Positions 35,174 through 44,491 of a DNA stretch of 64,000 nucleotides are shown in pieces. Origin of the DNA: Phaeovulum molybdatiresistens (lineage in GTDB: Bacteria > Pseudomonadota > Alphaproteobacteria > Rhodobacterales > Rhodobacteraceae); contig NZ_JAMJFX010000017.1 in assembly GCF_023544865.1 (NCBI RefSeq), forward strand, positions 21,645-85,644. Direction: 5' to 3'. The notes beneath the pieces are model-generated. The model searched no databases. It had not been told where the DNA came from and saw only the letters and a program-made list of their open reading frames with translations. Numbering within the stretch: position 1 is the first letter of the stretch; each line of letters begins with the position of its first letter. The position numbers and the translations under genes were made by a program.

Positions 35174-38100
35174 TCATTCCGCGGCCTGTGGCGGGGTCTG
35201 TGCGATGCCGGGCGTTGCGCGGGGGGCCGGCGCCGGATCGGCGCTGTCCCACAGGATTTCGACCTTGCCGATCCGGCGCGTCTTGCGCGCCAGCGCCAGA
35301 TCGCGCGCGGCGCGGCTGTTCTGGCCACCGGCCAGCGCGCCCAGCCGCGCCAGCCCGCGGTAGGCGCCGCGCGCCGCCCAGATCCGGATCGCCAGCAGCG
35401 CGGGCGTGACCACCAGCGTCAGCACCGTGGCCGTGCCAAGGCCAAAGACCACGGCGGTGGCCAGCTGCTTCCACCACAGCGCGGTGGGGCTGTCGATCGA
35501 ATAGCCGCCATTGATGAAATCCAGGCTCAGCCCGAACATCATCGGCGCCAGCCCCGCCATTGTGGTGATCGTGGTCAGCGCCACCGGGCGCAGCCGCTGT
35601 TCGGCGGTGCGGACCACGGCCTCCAGCGGGGGCATGTAGCGGCTGAATTCCTGGAACGTGTCGATCAGGATGATGTTGTTGTTCACCACCACCCCGGCCA
35701 GCGCCACGATGCCCACCCCGGTCATGATGATCGAGAAGGGCTGGCCCATCACCAGCATCCCCACCAGCACCCCGGCCGTGGACAGGATCACCGCCAGCAG
35801 CACCAGCACCGAATTGTAGAAGCTGTTGAACTGCGCCAGCAAGATCACGAACATCAGCGCCAGCGCCGCGCCGAAGGCGGTCATCAGGAATTGCTGGCTT
35901 TCGGCCTGATCGACCATGTCGCCGGTCCATTCCCAGGCGATCCCGTCGGGCAGCGGTTGCGTCGCCGTCAGCCATTCGGTGATCGCCGCGATGCGTTCGT
36001 TGCCGTTGATCGGCTGGCCCGCGTCATTGACCAGGCCCGGCAGCACATCGGCCTTGATGTCGTAATAGCGCATCTGGTCCACCCGGTCGATGCGCGCCAG
36101 TTTCGGCACGGGCGTGCGGGTGATGAAATTGGCCAGCGGCACCAGCCCTTCGGCGGTACGCAGCTTCAGCGTATCCAGCGTGGCCAGCAGGCGGTCATCC
36201 CCGGGCAGGCGCACGCGGATGTCGATTTCCTCATCCGAACTGTCCACCCGCATCCGGTCCAGCAAGATGCCCCGGGTGACCAGCTGCACCATGCCGCCTA
36301 CCGTCGCCACATCCGCGCCAAAGCGGCCTGCACGGGTGACATCGACGGCGATTTCCCAGTCGATGCCGGGCAGGGGGCGGGTATCCTCGATCGCGGTGAT
36401 GCCCGGCACCGTCGCCAGATGCGCGCTGACGCGGGACACGGCGGCATCGAGGGCGGAAAAATCATCACCCTTCAGGCGCAGCTGGATCGGCTTGCCCGAG
36501 GCGGGCCCGCGCGCTTGCGCCAGGAATTCCACGCGGATGCCGGGGATTTCCTGCAGCCGGGCCAGGACGCCCTCGATAATCGTGTCGCCATCCAGCGCGG
36601 GGTCGTGGCGGCGGTCATCCCAGGGCAGCATTTCCACCTGGATCTGGCCGATCGTGTCGCGCGGCGCGCTGGCCCCGCCGGTGTTCTGGTTCAGCCCGCC
36701 GTCGCCCGCGAAGGAAAACACCGCCCCCACGCCGGGCGTGCCCAGCACCTTTGCCTCGGCCAGGCGCAGGATCGCGTCTTTTTCGTCCAGGCTCAGGTTG
36801 CCGCGGGCGCGGACATAGACGATGCCCTGTTCCACCTCGGAGTCGGTGAAGAACTGGGTGCCGTTGTTGTGGCGCCCGTAATAGCCAAAGACCACCACCA
36901 CCAACCCCAGCACCGCCGCGACCGTCACCAGCGGCATCACCGGATTGCCGGTCAGAAAGGCGATCAGGCGGCCAAAGGGGCGGCGGCGATAGCCTGCCTC
37001 GACCGGGCGGGGGCCGGGGACGGGCTTCAGCGCGCCAAGCGTGATTGAGGCCGCCATTGCGCCTGCCGCGAACAGCCCCGCGCCGGGCAGCGATGCGGCC
37101 CATCCGCCATCCGCCCCGGTCAACAGCGCCGGGTTCAACAGCGCCATGCCGCCCAGGAACACCAACGCGACGGACGCCAGCGCCAGCGCCAGCCGCGCGG
37201 GCAAGGGCCAGGGCCGGATCGCGCCCGCGGCCTGATCCAGCTGGCGCGACATCCGGCCCGCCACGCCCCCCACCACCGGCAGATAGACCAGCGCCACCAC
37301 TAGGCTGGCGGACAGCACGAAGATGATCGTGACCGGCAACAGCCCCATGAATTCCCCCGCGATGCCGGGCCAGAACAGCATCGGCAAAAAGGCGCAGAGC
37401 GTCGTCGCGGTCGAGGAAATCACCGGCCAGAACATGCGCTTGGCGGCCTCGACATAGGCGCGCATCGGGCCCTGTCCGTCGGCGATGCGCTTGTCGGCAT
37501 ATTCGACCACCACGATCGAGCTGTCGACCAGCATCCCCACCGCCAGGATCAGGCCGAACATCACGATATTGGAAATCGCCACCCCCAGAAGGCCCAGCAG
37601 AAGGAAGGTCAGCAGGAATGAGGTCGGGATCGAAAACCCCACCAGCAGCGCCGAACGTGTCCCCAGCGAGGCCAGCACCACGATCATCACCAGCGCGATC
37701 GCGGTCAGGACCGAGCCTTCCAGCTGGCTGATCATCGCGCCCACCGTGACCGATTGATCCAGCGATAGACCGACCGTGACCGACTGGCGTAGCGCCTCGG
37801 GCCAGCCGTCCTGCGCGGCGGCAACGGTTTGGCGCACCGCCTCGACCGTGTCGATGATGTTGTAGCCCTTGCGCTTGACCACCTGCAGCGCCACGGTCGT
37901 TTCGCCATTGAACCGCGCGGTGCCGGTGCGGTCCTCGAATGTCAGGCGGATGTCGGCCAGATCGCCCAGCGTGACCACCCGCTCGCCATTGGTCTTGACC
38001 GGCAGGGCATAGACATCCTGCGGGCTGTCGAAGGACGCGGGGATCTTGACCGAAAAGGCGCCGTCCGGGGCCTCGATCTCGCCGGCGGCGATCAGCTGGT

Positions 38101-38728
38101 TGTTGCGTTGCACCACCTGGATCAGTTCGGGCGCAGTGACGTTGTAGCTTTCCAGCCGCAGCGGGTCGATGACCACCTCAAGCATTTCGTCGCGGTGCCC
38201 GGCCAGCGTGGCCTCTAGCACGGGTTCCAGCGCCTCGATCCGGTCCTGCAGATCCTTGGCCAGCCGCAGCAGCGTGCGTTCGGGCGCGCTGCCCGACAGG
38301 GTGACGACGACGATCGGGAATTCCGAGAAATTGATCTCATTGATCGAATATTTCTCATACCCGTCGGGAAAGGCAGCCTCGGCGGCGTTCATCGCATCGC
38401 GCACATCGGCGATGATCTTGGTCTTGTCCCAGCCGAAATCGAATTCCAGCATGACGCCCGCGTAATTTTCCATCGCGGTGCCGGAAATGGTCTTGAGCCC
38501 GTCCAGATCGGCCAGCTCGGTTTCCATCGTGCGCACCAGCAGGCGTTCGGCATCCAGCGCCGAAATGCCGGGGAAGGGAACGGATACGAACAGGGTGGGG
38601 ATTTCAATGTCCGGTTCGCCTTCCTTGGGCAGGCCGGTATAGGCCAGAAGACCCGCCGCGATGGTCAGCGCCACGAAGGCCAGCACCATGCGCGCGCGGG
38701 CGGCGGCCCAGTCGATGATGCCGGTCAT
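35174..38728 (-). CDS. RND efflux permease with an enlarged central loop
   Basis: This inner-membrane proton-driven pump is 1184 residues, larger than the usual 1030-1060. Residues 1-30 begin with MTGIIDWAAARARMVLAFVALTIAAG, the first helix. Helices 4-6 contain SSIVVVEYADKRIADGQGPMRAY, where RND transporters place proton-relay acids. Between TM6 (ends near 485) and TM7 (near 594) there is an insertion of about 60 residues with two additional hydrophobic segments (LALALASVALVFLGGMALL and GAGLFAAGAMAASITLGAL). It overlaps the upstream adaptor gene by 4 bp. Substrates are unknown, and no outer-membrane channel gene is adjacent. Confidence 0.92.
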   Translation of the reverse strand: MTGIIDWAAARARMVLAFVALTIAAGLLAYTGLPKEGEPDIEIPTLFVSVPFPGISALDAERLLVRTMETELADLDGLKTISGTAMENYAGVMLEFDFGWDKTKIIADVRDAMNAAEAAFPDGYEKYSINEINFSEFPIVVVTLSGSAPERTLLRLAKDLQDRIEALEPVLEATLAGHRDEMLEVVIDPLRLESYNVTAPELIQVVQRNNQLIAAGEIEAPDGAFSVKIPASFDSPQDVYALPVKTNGERVVTLGDLADIRLTFEDRTGTARFNGETTVALQVVKRKGYNIIDTVEAVRQTVAAAQDGWPEALRQSVTVGLSLDQSVTVGAMISQLEGSVLTAIALVMIVVLASLGTRSALLVGFSIPTSFLLTFLLLGLLGVAISNIVMFGLILAVGMLVDSSIVVVEYADKRIADGQGPMRAYVEAAKRMFWPVISSTATTLCAFLPMLFWPGIAGEFMGLLPVTIIFVLSASLVVALVYLPVVGGVAGRMSRQLDQAAGAIRPWPLPARLALALASVALVFLGGMALLNPALLTGADGGWAASLPGAGLFAAGAMAASITLGALKPVPGPRPVEAGYRRRPFGRLIAFLTGNPVMPLVTVAAVLGLVVVVFGYYGRHNNGTQFFTDSEVEQGIVYVRARGNLSLDEKDAILRLAEAKVLGTPGVGAVFSFAGDGGLNQNTGGASAPRDTIGQIQVEMLPWDDRRHDPALDGDTIIEGVLARLQEIPGIRVEFLAQARGPASGKPIQLRLKGDDFSALDAAVSRVSAHLATVPGITAIEDTRPLPGIDWEIAVDVTRAGRFGADVATVGGMVQLVTRGILLDRMRVDSSDEEIDIRVRLPGDDRLLATLDTLKLRTAEGLVPLANFITRTPVPKLARIDRVDQMRYYDIKADVLPGLVNDAGQPINGNERIAAITEWLTATQPLPDGIAWEWTGDMVDQAESQQFLMTAFGAALALMFVILLAQFNSFYNSVLVLLAVILSTAGVLVGMLVMGQPFSIIMTGVGIVALAGVVVNNNIILIDTFQEFSRYMPPLEAVVRTAEQRLRPVALTTITTMAGLAPMMFGLSLDFINGGYSIDSPTALWWKQLATAVVFGLGTATVLTLVVTPALLAIRIWAARGAYRGLARLGALAGGQNSRAARDLALARKTRRIGKVEILWDSADPAPAPRATPGIAQTPPQAAE

Positions 38729-39834
38729 GGGGTGGTCCCCGCATGGGTGATGGCAAGGGCGGTGCCGTCGGTGACGTAATCCTGCCCGCGGATGATGACC
38801 TGCGCGTCATCGGGCAGGCCGGTCAGCCAGACGCCCTGGGCGGTGTCGCGCAGCAGGTCCACGGGCGCAAAGACCGCCCGCCCGTCCTGCGCCAGTCGCA
38901 GGCCCAGTCGGCCCTGATCATCCAGCGTCAGCGCCGAGGCGGGCAGCAGATGCGCGCGCGCGCCTTCGGTCTGGATCACGATCTCGACGGTCTGACCCTC
39001 GCGGATCGACAGGTCGGGGTTGGCGACCTCGGCCTCGACGCGGAAGGTGCGGGTGGCGGGGTCGGCGGCGCGCGACAGGAAGGTGACGCTGCCCGTGACC
39101 TGCCGCCCGCTGGCAAGACGCGCGCCCACCCGCGCGCCGGGTGCCAGCCGGTCCACCTGGGTTTCGGGCACAAAGCCCACCAGGCGGATCGGGTCCAGCG
39201 CGATCACCGTGGCGCAGGCCCCGCCCGGTGCCAGCAGCGTGCCCAATTCAGCGGTATCCTGTTCCAGGACGCCAGCAAAGGGGGCGGTGATGGTCAGCCG
39301 CGCAATTTCGGTTCGTGCGGCGATGACGCCCGCTTCGGCGGCCTGCAGCGCGGCGCGGGCGCCGGCGGCGGCGGTTTCCGACCGGAACCCGCCTTCCTGC
39401 AGCCGGTCCGCGGCGGTCGCGCTTAGCCGTGCCTCGACCAGCCGGGCCTCGGCCTCGGCCAGAAGGGCGGGGCGGGTGCCGGGGTCCAGCTGGCACAGCA
39501 CATCGCCCGCCGCGACCTGCGTCCCGCGCGCCAGCGGGGGCGAGATCACCCGCCCCCCGGTTTCGGCGCGCACCTCGACCCGGCGCGCGGCCTCGGTCTG
39601 GCCGCGGGTCAGCACGCCCTGATCGACCGGCTGCGCCTGCGACCGTTGCACCAGCACCGACACCGCCCCGGCGCCCGGTTCCGCCCCGGCCCCAGGTTCC
39701 GCCACGGCCGCGGCGCCGTCACCGGCGGGCGCCGGGTCGCGGCCGGCAAAGGCCATCAGGCGGTCGCGTTCAAAGACCAGCGCATACAGCGTGGCGCTGA
39801 CCAGAACGGCATTGACGATCGGCACAAGTTTCAT
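38725..39834 (-). CDS. RND efflux periplasmic adaptor (membrane fusion protein)
   Basis: This 369-residue HlyD/AcrA-type adaptor links the RND permease to an outer-membrane channel. The N-terminal helix MKLVPIVNAVLVSATLYALVF anchors it. Lipoyl halves flank a coiled-coil hairpin: TEAARRVEVRAETGGRVISPP and ITAPFAGVLEQDTAELGTLL. The coiled coil (about residues 130-185) is Ala/Glu/Arg-rich. The C-terminal beta-barrel includes GFVPETQVDRLAPGARV. The gene overlaps the permease by 4 bp and is the first gene of the pair. Confidence 0.9.
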   Translation of the reverse strand: MKLVPIVNAVLVSATLYALVFERDRLMAFAGRDPAPAGDGAAAVAEPGAGAEPGAGAVSVLVQRSQAQPVDQGVLTRGQTEAARRVEVRAETGGRVISPPLARGTQVAAGDVLCQLDPGTRPALLAEAEARLVEARLSATAADRLQEGGFRSETAAAGARAALQAAEAGVIAARTEIARLTITAPFAGVLEQDTAELGTLLAPGGACATVIALDPIRLVGFVPETQVDRLAPGARVGARLASGRQVTGSVTFLSRAADPATRTFRVEAEVANPDLSIREGQTVEIVIQTEGARAHLLPASALTLDDQGRLGLRLAQDGRAVFAPVDLLRDTAQGVWLTGLPDDAQVIIRGQDYVTDGTALAITHAGTTP

Positions 39835-40087
39835 CGGAACACTCCGGGCCCGGCGGGCCCTGACACGGGGGCGGAAACGGGAAAGACGGTGACACGGAAA
39901 AATTAGCGCAGCATGAAGGATGAAAAAGGGGCAGGCGGAAGTTTTTGAACGCAGTGGTTCAGATTAGGGCGCGCGGGCCCGCCGCTCAAGCCCCCTGCGG
40001 CGTGGCGCCCCGTCGCAGGCGTCCGCGCCCTTGGCAAGGCGGGGGGCAAGCGTGTAAGACGAGGCCAACACGGTAAGGAGCAGGCCC
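39835..40087. promoter_or_regulatory. Divergent gap upstream of the RND pump and the YfgM-like gene
   Basis: This 253 bp gap has an AT-richer part at 39893-39965. It contains TTGAAC-GCAGTG-GTTCAG (39945-39962), a five-base inverted repeat that could bind a dimeric regulator of the pump. No regulator gene is close by. No coding frame is supported. Confidence 0.4.
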
Positions 40088-40732
40088 TTGAGCGAGACCG
40101 ACAGTTTCATCGACGAAGTCACCGAAGAGGTCCGCCGCGACCGGCTGTTCGCGCTGATGCGCCGCTATGGCTGGATCGGGATCGTCGTGGTGCTGGGGAT
40201 CGTCGGCGGCGCGGCCTTCAACGAATGGAAGAAGGCGCGCGATGCCGCCGCCGCGCAGGCATTTGGGGATTCGGTCCTGGCCGCGCTGGAATCGCAGGAC
40301 CGTGCGGCGGCACTGGGCGCGCTGTCGGCTGACGGCGGGCGCGGCGCGGTGCTGGGCCTGATGCAGGCCGCCGAGGCCCTGGCGGCCGAGGATCGTGCCG
40401 GCGCGCTGGCCCGGCTGGAAGCGATCGGCGCCGATGCCAACCTGCCCGCCAGCCTGCGCGATCTGGCGCGGATCAAGGCGGTGATCGTGGCGGGCGACCT
40501 GATGGACCCGGCCGCGCGCGATGCGGCGCTGGCCGCGCTGGCGGCGCCCGGCGCGCCCTATCGGGCGCTGGCGATGGAACAGCAGGCGCTGGTCCATGCC
40601 GGGGCAGGGCGTCACGATGAGGCGGTGGCACTGGCCCGCCAGATCCTGGCCGAGGCCGGGGTGACGGCGGGCTTGCAACAGCGCGCGACAGAGTTGATTG
40701 TGGCCCTTGGGGCCGATCCGGCGGCGAACTAG
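40088..40732 (+). CDS. TPR-like membrane protein, YfgM/DUF2133 type
   Basis: This protein has 214 residues and a TTG start at 40088 (AAGGAG ribosome site). An N-terminal cytoplasmic tail (SETDSFIDEVTEEVRRDRLFALMRRYG) precedes one membrane helix WIGIVVVLGIVGGAAF and an Ala-rich periplasmic repeat region resembling TPR. In E. coli YfgM is an ancillary SecYEG/PpiD partner, and the same gene order yfgM-bamB-der is seen there, which supports the assignment. It sits 76 bp before bamB. Confidence 0.85.
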   Translation: MSETDSFIDEVTEEVRRDRLFALMRRYGWIGIVVVLGIVGGAAFNEWKKARDAAAAQAFGDSVLAALESQDRAAALGALSADGGRGAVLGLMQAAEALAAEDRAGALARLEAIGADANLPASLRDLARIKAVIVAGDLMDPAARDAALAALAAPGAPYRALAMEQQALVHAGAGRHDEAVALARQILAEAGVTAGLQQRATELIVALGADPAAN

Positions 40733-40808
40733 GCCGCGCCGGTTAAAGATCTGGGGCGGGCAATGGAACAGGCGTCGGGATGACCGGGCTAAACAGGGGG
40801 CAAGATCG

Positions 40809-42125
40809 GTGAAGCTGACCCAGGGGATCGCGGTGCTGGCCATGGCCGCGGCGCTTCAGGCCTGCGGGCCGGATGAATTGGTGCTGGAGGGCGAACGCCT
40901 TGCCCCGCGTGAGGTGCTGACGGGCGCCGAACCCGCGGACGGGGCCGCGCAGGCCGCGTTGCCGATCAACCTGCCGGCGCAGCAATCCAATGCCGAATGG
41001 ACGCATCGCGGCGGCACGCCCAGCCATGCGCTGTTCAACGCCGCGATCGGCGCGGGCACCACCCGCGTCTGGAGCGCGGATATCGGTCAGGGCAGCGGGC
41101 GCAAGCACCGCATCAGCGCCGATCCGATCGTCGGCGGCGGGCGGGTCTTTACGCTGGACAGCCGCGCCCGGCTGACCGCCACCGCAACCAATGGCGCCAC
41201 TGCCTGGGCGGTTGATCTGACGCCCGCGGGGGAAAACCCCGACTCCGCCTCGGGCGGGGGGATCGCCTATGCGGGGGGGCAGGTCTTTGCCACCACCGGC
41301 TTTGGCGAGTTGGTCGCGCTGGACGCGGCCAGCGGTGCGGTGATCTGGCGCCAGCGCTTTGATGCGGCGGTGGGCGGCGCGCCCACGGTATCGGACGGGC
41401 TGGTCTATGCGGTGGCGCGCGACGGATCGGCCTGGGCGGTGCGGGCCAGCGATGGCAAGGTGCAATGGCAGGTGCCGGGCATGCCCTCGGCCTCGGGGGT
41501 GTCCGGGGTGTCGGCCCCGGCGGTCGACGCGCGGATCGTGGTCTTCCCCTTCGCCTCGGGCGATCTGCTGGGGGCGCTGAAGAAGGGCGGGCTGACGCTT
41601 TGGCAATCGCGCGCGGCAGGCGCGCGGTTGGGCCGGGCCTATGCCACGGTGGTCGATCTGACGGGCGATCCGGTGATCGTGGGCGACACGGTCTATGCCG
41701 GGTCTTCGGCGGGGCGGCTGGTGGCGCTGTCAGCCAGCAGCGGGCAGGTGATCTGGCGCGCCACCGAAGGCGCCAATTCGCCGGTGCAGGTCGCGGGCGG
41801 GTCGGTCTTTCTGGTGTCGGACGAGGCGCGGCTGATCCGGCTGGATGCGGCGACGGGGCAGGTGATCTGGGCGGTGGACATGCCCTATTTCACCAAGGAC
41901 AAGCCCAAGCGCCAGCAGGCGATCCATGCCAATTTCGGCCCGGTTCTGGCGGGCAACCGGCTGTTCGTGGCCTCCTCTGACGGGCTGTTGCGGGTGTTCG
42001 ACCCGGCCTCGGGCGCGGCGGTGGGGCAGGCGGAAATTCCCGGCGGGGCGGCCTCGGCGCCCGTGGTGGCGGGGGGCACGCTGTATGTCGTGGGCGCGAA
42101 TGGGCAGCTTCACGCTTTCCGTTGA
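40809..42125 (+). CDS. bamB: Outer-membrane protein assembly factor BamB (PQQ-repeat lipoprotein)
   Basis: This 438-residue lipoprotein of the BAM complex helps insert beta-barrel proteins. GTG 40809 starts a lipoprotein signal ending LQAC (Cys near residue 18). Eight-bladed propeller repeats are visible as LDAASGAVIWRQRFD, RASDGKVQWQVPG, LSASSGQVIWRATEG and LDAATGQVIWAVDMP. A proline/alanine segment precedes the first blade. It lies between a YfgM-like gene and der, a conserved grouping. An upstream extension of the frame to 40698 overlaps the preceding gene and is rejected. Confidence 0.93.
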   Translation: MKLTQGIAVLAMAAALQACGPDELVLEGERLAPREVLTGAEPADGAAQAALPINLPAQQSNAEWTHRGGTPSHALFNAAIGAGTTRVWSADIGQGSGRKHRISADPIVGGGRVFTLDSRARLTATATNGATAWAVDLTPAGENPDSASGGGIAYAGGQVFATTGFGELVALDAASGAVIWRQRFDAAVGGAPTVSDGLVYAVARDGSAWAVRASDGKVQWQVPGMPSASGVSGVSAPAVDARIVVFPFASGDLLGALKKGGLTLWQSRAAGARLGRAYATVVDLTGDPVIVGDTVYAGSSAGRLVALSASSGQVIWRATEGANSPVQVAGGSVFLVSDEARLIRLDAATGQVIWAVDMPYFTKDKPKRQQAIHANFGPVLAGNRLFVASSDGLLRVFDPASGAAVGQAEIPGGAASAPVVAGGTLYVVGANGQLHAFR

Positions 42126-42174
42126 CGCAAAAGACGTGTAAAGGGGCCGCTTGCGTCCGCCCAAGGAGGGCATC

Positions 42175-43674
42175 ATGAGCTTCACCCTGGCCATCGTCGG
42201 CCGCCCGAATGTGGGCAAATCCACACTGTTCAACCGCCTGGTCGGCAAGCGCCTGGCGCTGGTCGACGAAACCCCCGGCGTCACCCGCGACCTGCGCGAG
42301 GGCGAGGCGCGGCTGGGCGATCTGCGCTTTGTGGTGATCGATTCCGCCGGTCTGGAGCTGGCCGAGGATGACAGCCTGCAGGGCCGGATGCGGCGGCTGA
42401 CCGAACGCGCGGTGGAAGAGGCCGATATCTGCCTGTTCGTGATCGACGCGCGCGTGGGCGTCACCCCGGCGGATGAAATCTTTGCCGACATCCTGCGGAA
42501 AAAGAACGCCCATGTGATTCTGGCCGCCAACAAGGCCGAAGGCCATGCGGGCGACGCGGGCGCCACCGAGGGCTGGGCCCTGGGTCTGGGCGAGCCGCTG
42601 AAACTTTCGGCGGAACATGGCGAGGGGATGGACGACCTTTACCGCGCTCTGCTGCCGCTGGCCGATGAATTTGAGGCCAAGGCCGCGCTGCATGCCCCCG
42701 AAACCGATGTGGACATCGAGGAAGGGTCCGAGGATGAGGGCGTCTATCACGCCCCTACCAAGGTAAAGCCCCTGCAACTGGCGGTGATCGGGCGTCCGAA
42801 CGCGGGCAAATCGACGCTGATCAACAAGATCATCGGCGAGGATCGTCTGCTGACCGGCCCCGAGGCGGGGATCACCCGCGACGCGATTTCGGTCCGGACC
42901 GAGTTCATGGGAACGCCGATGCGGATCTGGGACACGGCGGGCATGCGCAAGAAGGCGCGTGTCAACGACAAGCTGGAAAAGTTGTCGGTGGCCGATGGCC
43001 TGCGCGCCGTGCGCTTTGCCGAGGTGGTCGTGGTGCTGCTGGATGTGGGCATCCCCTTCGAACAGCAGGACCTGCGCATCGCCGATTTCGCCGAAACCGA
43101 GGGCCGGGCCGTCGTGGTCGCCGCGAACAAGTGGGATCTGGAAGAAGACAAGCCCGAAAAGCTGAAAGAGTTGCGCGAGGCGTTTGAACGGCTGCTGCCG
43201 CAGCTGCGCGGGGCGCCGCTTGTGACCGTTTCGGCCAAGACCGGCAAGGGGCTGGACCGGCTGCACAACGCCATCATGAAGGCGCATCAGGTCTGGAACC
43301 GCCGCATCACCACCGCCAAGCTGAACCAGTGGCTGGGCGCGATGACCGAGGCGCATCCCCCGCCGGCCCCGGGCGGGCGGCGGATCAAGCTGCGCTACAT
43401 GACGCAGGTGAAAACCCGGCCGCCGGGCTTTGTGGTGATGGCGACGCATGTCGACAAGCTGCCCGAAAGCTATTCGCGCTATCTGGTCAACGGCTTGCGC
43501 GAAGCCTTTGACATGCCGGGCACGCCGATCCGCCTGACCTTCCGCGATCAGGGCTCGAAGAACCCGTTCAAGGACAGGAAGAAGTCGATTCCGTCGCGGC
43601 TGAAAAAGCACGTCGATGCCAAGAAGCACGAAGAGCGCAAGGCGCGGGGGCTGACCTCGAAGCCGAAGGGCTGA
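42175..43674 (+). CDS. der: Ribosome-associated GTPase Der (EngA)
   Basis: This essential GTPase with two tandem G domains functions in 50S ribosome assembly. The length is 499 residues, start [17 protein letters not shown] with AAGGAGG upstream. Domain 1 has GRPNVGKST and DSAGLE; domain 2 (about residues 202-370) has [20 protein letters not shown] and NKWDL. The C-terminal KH-like domain includes [13 protein letters not shown] sequence ([20 protein letters not shown]). The tail is rich in Lys/Arg. A hairpin and variant box follow its stop. Confidence 0.97.
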   Translation: MSFTLAIVGRPNVGKSTLFNRLVGKRLALVDETPGVTRDLREGEARLGDLRFVVIDSAGLELAEDDSLQGRMRRLTERAVEEADICLFVIDARVGVTPADEIFADILRKKNAHVILAANKAEGHAGDAGATEGWALGLGEPLKLSAEHGEGMDDLYRALLPLADEFEAKAALHAPETDVDIEEGSEDEGVYHAPTKVKPLQLAVIGRPNAGKSTLINKIIGEDRLLTGPEAGITRDAISVRTEFMGTPMRIWDTAGMRKKARVNDKLEKLSVADGLRAVRFAEVVVVLLDVGIPFEQQDLRIADFAETEGRAVVVAANKWDLEEDKPEKLKELREAFERLLPQLRGAPLVTVSAKTGKGLDRLHNAIMKAHQVWNRRITTAKLNQWLGAMTEAHPPPAPGGRRIKLRYMTQVKTRPPGFVVMATHVDKLPESYSRYLVNGLREAFDMPGTPIRLTFRDQGSKNPFKDRKKSIPSRLKKHVDAKKHEERKARGLTSKPKG

Positions 43675-43675
43675 G

Positions 43676-43725
43676 GCCCCCGGGGGCGGGAGCCTCCGGC
43701 GGGAGTATTTAGCGCCAAGAAGAAG
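43676..43725 (+). repeat. Dispersed element, variant copy after der
   Basis: Directly after the der stop, GCCCCC-GGGGGC (43676-43687, perfect palindrome) is followed by a short imperfect stem and GGGAGTATTT, AGCG, CCAAGAAGAAG. This matches the variant at 25762 with a 4-base instead of 3-base spacer. Its second half overlaps the last codons of the TspO-like gene on the other strand. Confidence 0.7.
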
Positions 43726-44422
43726 TCAACAGCGGTTTTGCGGCGAAGGCCAGCGCAACCGCTGCAAGCGCCGCCGCGCCAGCGATCACCGGGGCGGCGG
43801 ACAGGTTGGCCGCGATGATGCCGATCAGCGCCCAGATCACGCCCGCCGGATAGCTTGCGGGCGGGGCGAAGCGGCGGGTCAGCGTCAGCGCGATGGCCGC
43901 GATCACGGCCAACATCACCAGCGAGGCGGCGGTTTCCGACAGGATGCCATAGCCGATCAGCACCACCCCCGTGGCCACGCCCGAGGCCGCCGTCAGCCAG
44001 CCCGCGTAAAGCCCGATCGGTGCGGCCAAAATCCAGCGCTGGGTTGCCTTGGGTGCGGCGGTCATCGCCAGCGCGGCGCCGGCCCACATGATCCAGATCT
44101 GTGCGGTGGCCCAGAGCGGGGCGGTCATTGCCACCTCTAGCCAGCTGGCGCCAAGCGCGATCGAGATGATCAGCGGCCAGCGCGGCGCATCCCAGCCCGC
44201 GTCATCGGCGCGTTTGAACAGGCCATAGCCCGCGTGGACGATCAGCCACAAATAGATCAGCCCCCAGATCGCAAAGGCCCAGCCCGCGGGCTGGATCGGC
44301 GGGTCGGTGTAGGGGACCGGGAAATCCCCGGGTTCATATCCGCGGAAGTTGCGCGCCGAATAGGAGGCCACCATGAAGCCCAGGGTGGCGACGAACAGCA
44401 ATATGGCCTTGAGGCGGGGCAT
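43709..44422 (-). CDS. TspO/tryptophan-rich-sensory-like membrane protein
   Basis: This 237-residue polytopic membrane protein has about seven hydrophobic segments. Trp/Tyr-rich helices with PPIQPAGWAFAIWGLIYLWL and WLEVAMTAPLWATAQIWIMW resemble the TspO/MBR fold family and lung seven-transmembrane-like relatives annotated tryptophan-rich sensory protein in Rhodobacteraceae. It is longer than classical TspO (about 160), so identity with that porphyrin-binding protein is not certain. Ribosome site is AGGAGAG. Downstream it converges with der. Confidence 0.6.
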   Translation of the reverse strand: MPRLKAILLFVATLGFMVASYSARNFRGYEPGDFPVPYTDPPIQPAGWAFAIWGLIYLWLIVHAGYGLFKRADDAGWDAPRWPLIISIALGASWLEVAMTAPLWATAQIWIMWAGAALAMTAAPKATQRWILAAPIGLYAGWLTAASGVATGVVLIGYGILSETAASLVMLAVIAAIALTLTRRFAPPASYPAGVIWALIGIIAANLSAAPVIAGAAALAAVALAFAAKPLLTSSWR

Positions 44423-44491
44423 GATCTCTCCTGTCGGATGCGTGACAAGGGTAACGTAGAACCCCGCCTTTCGGTTCAGTTTTTTGCCCGC

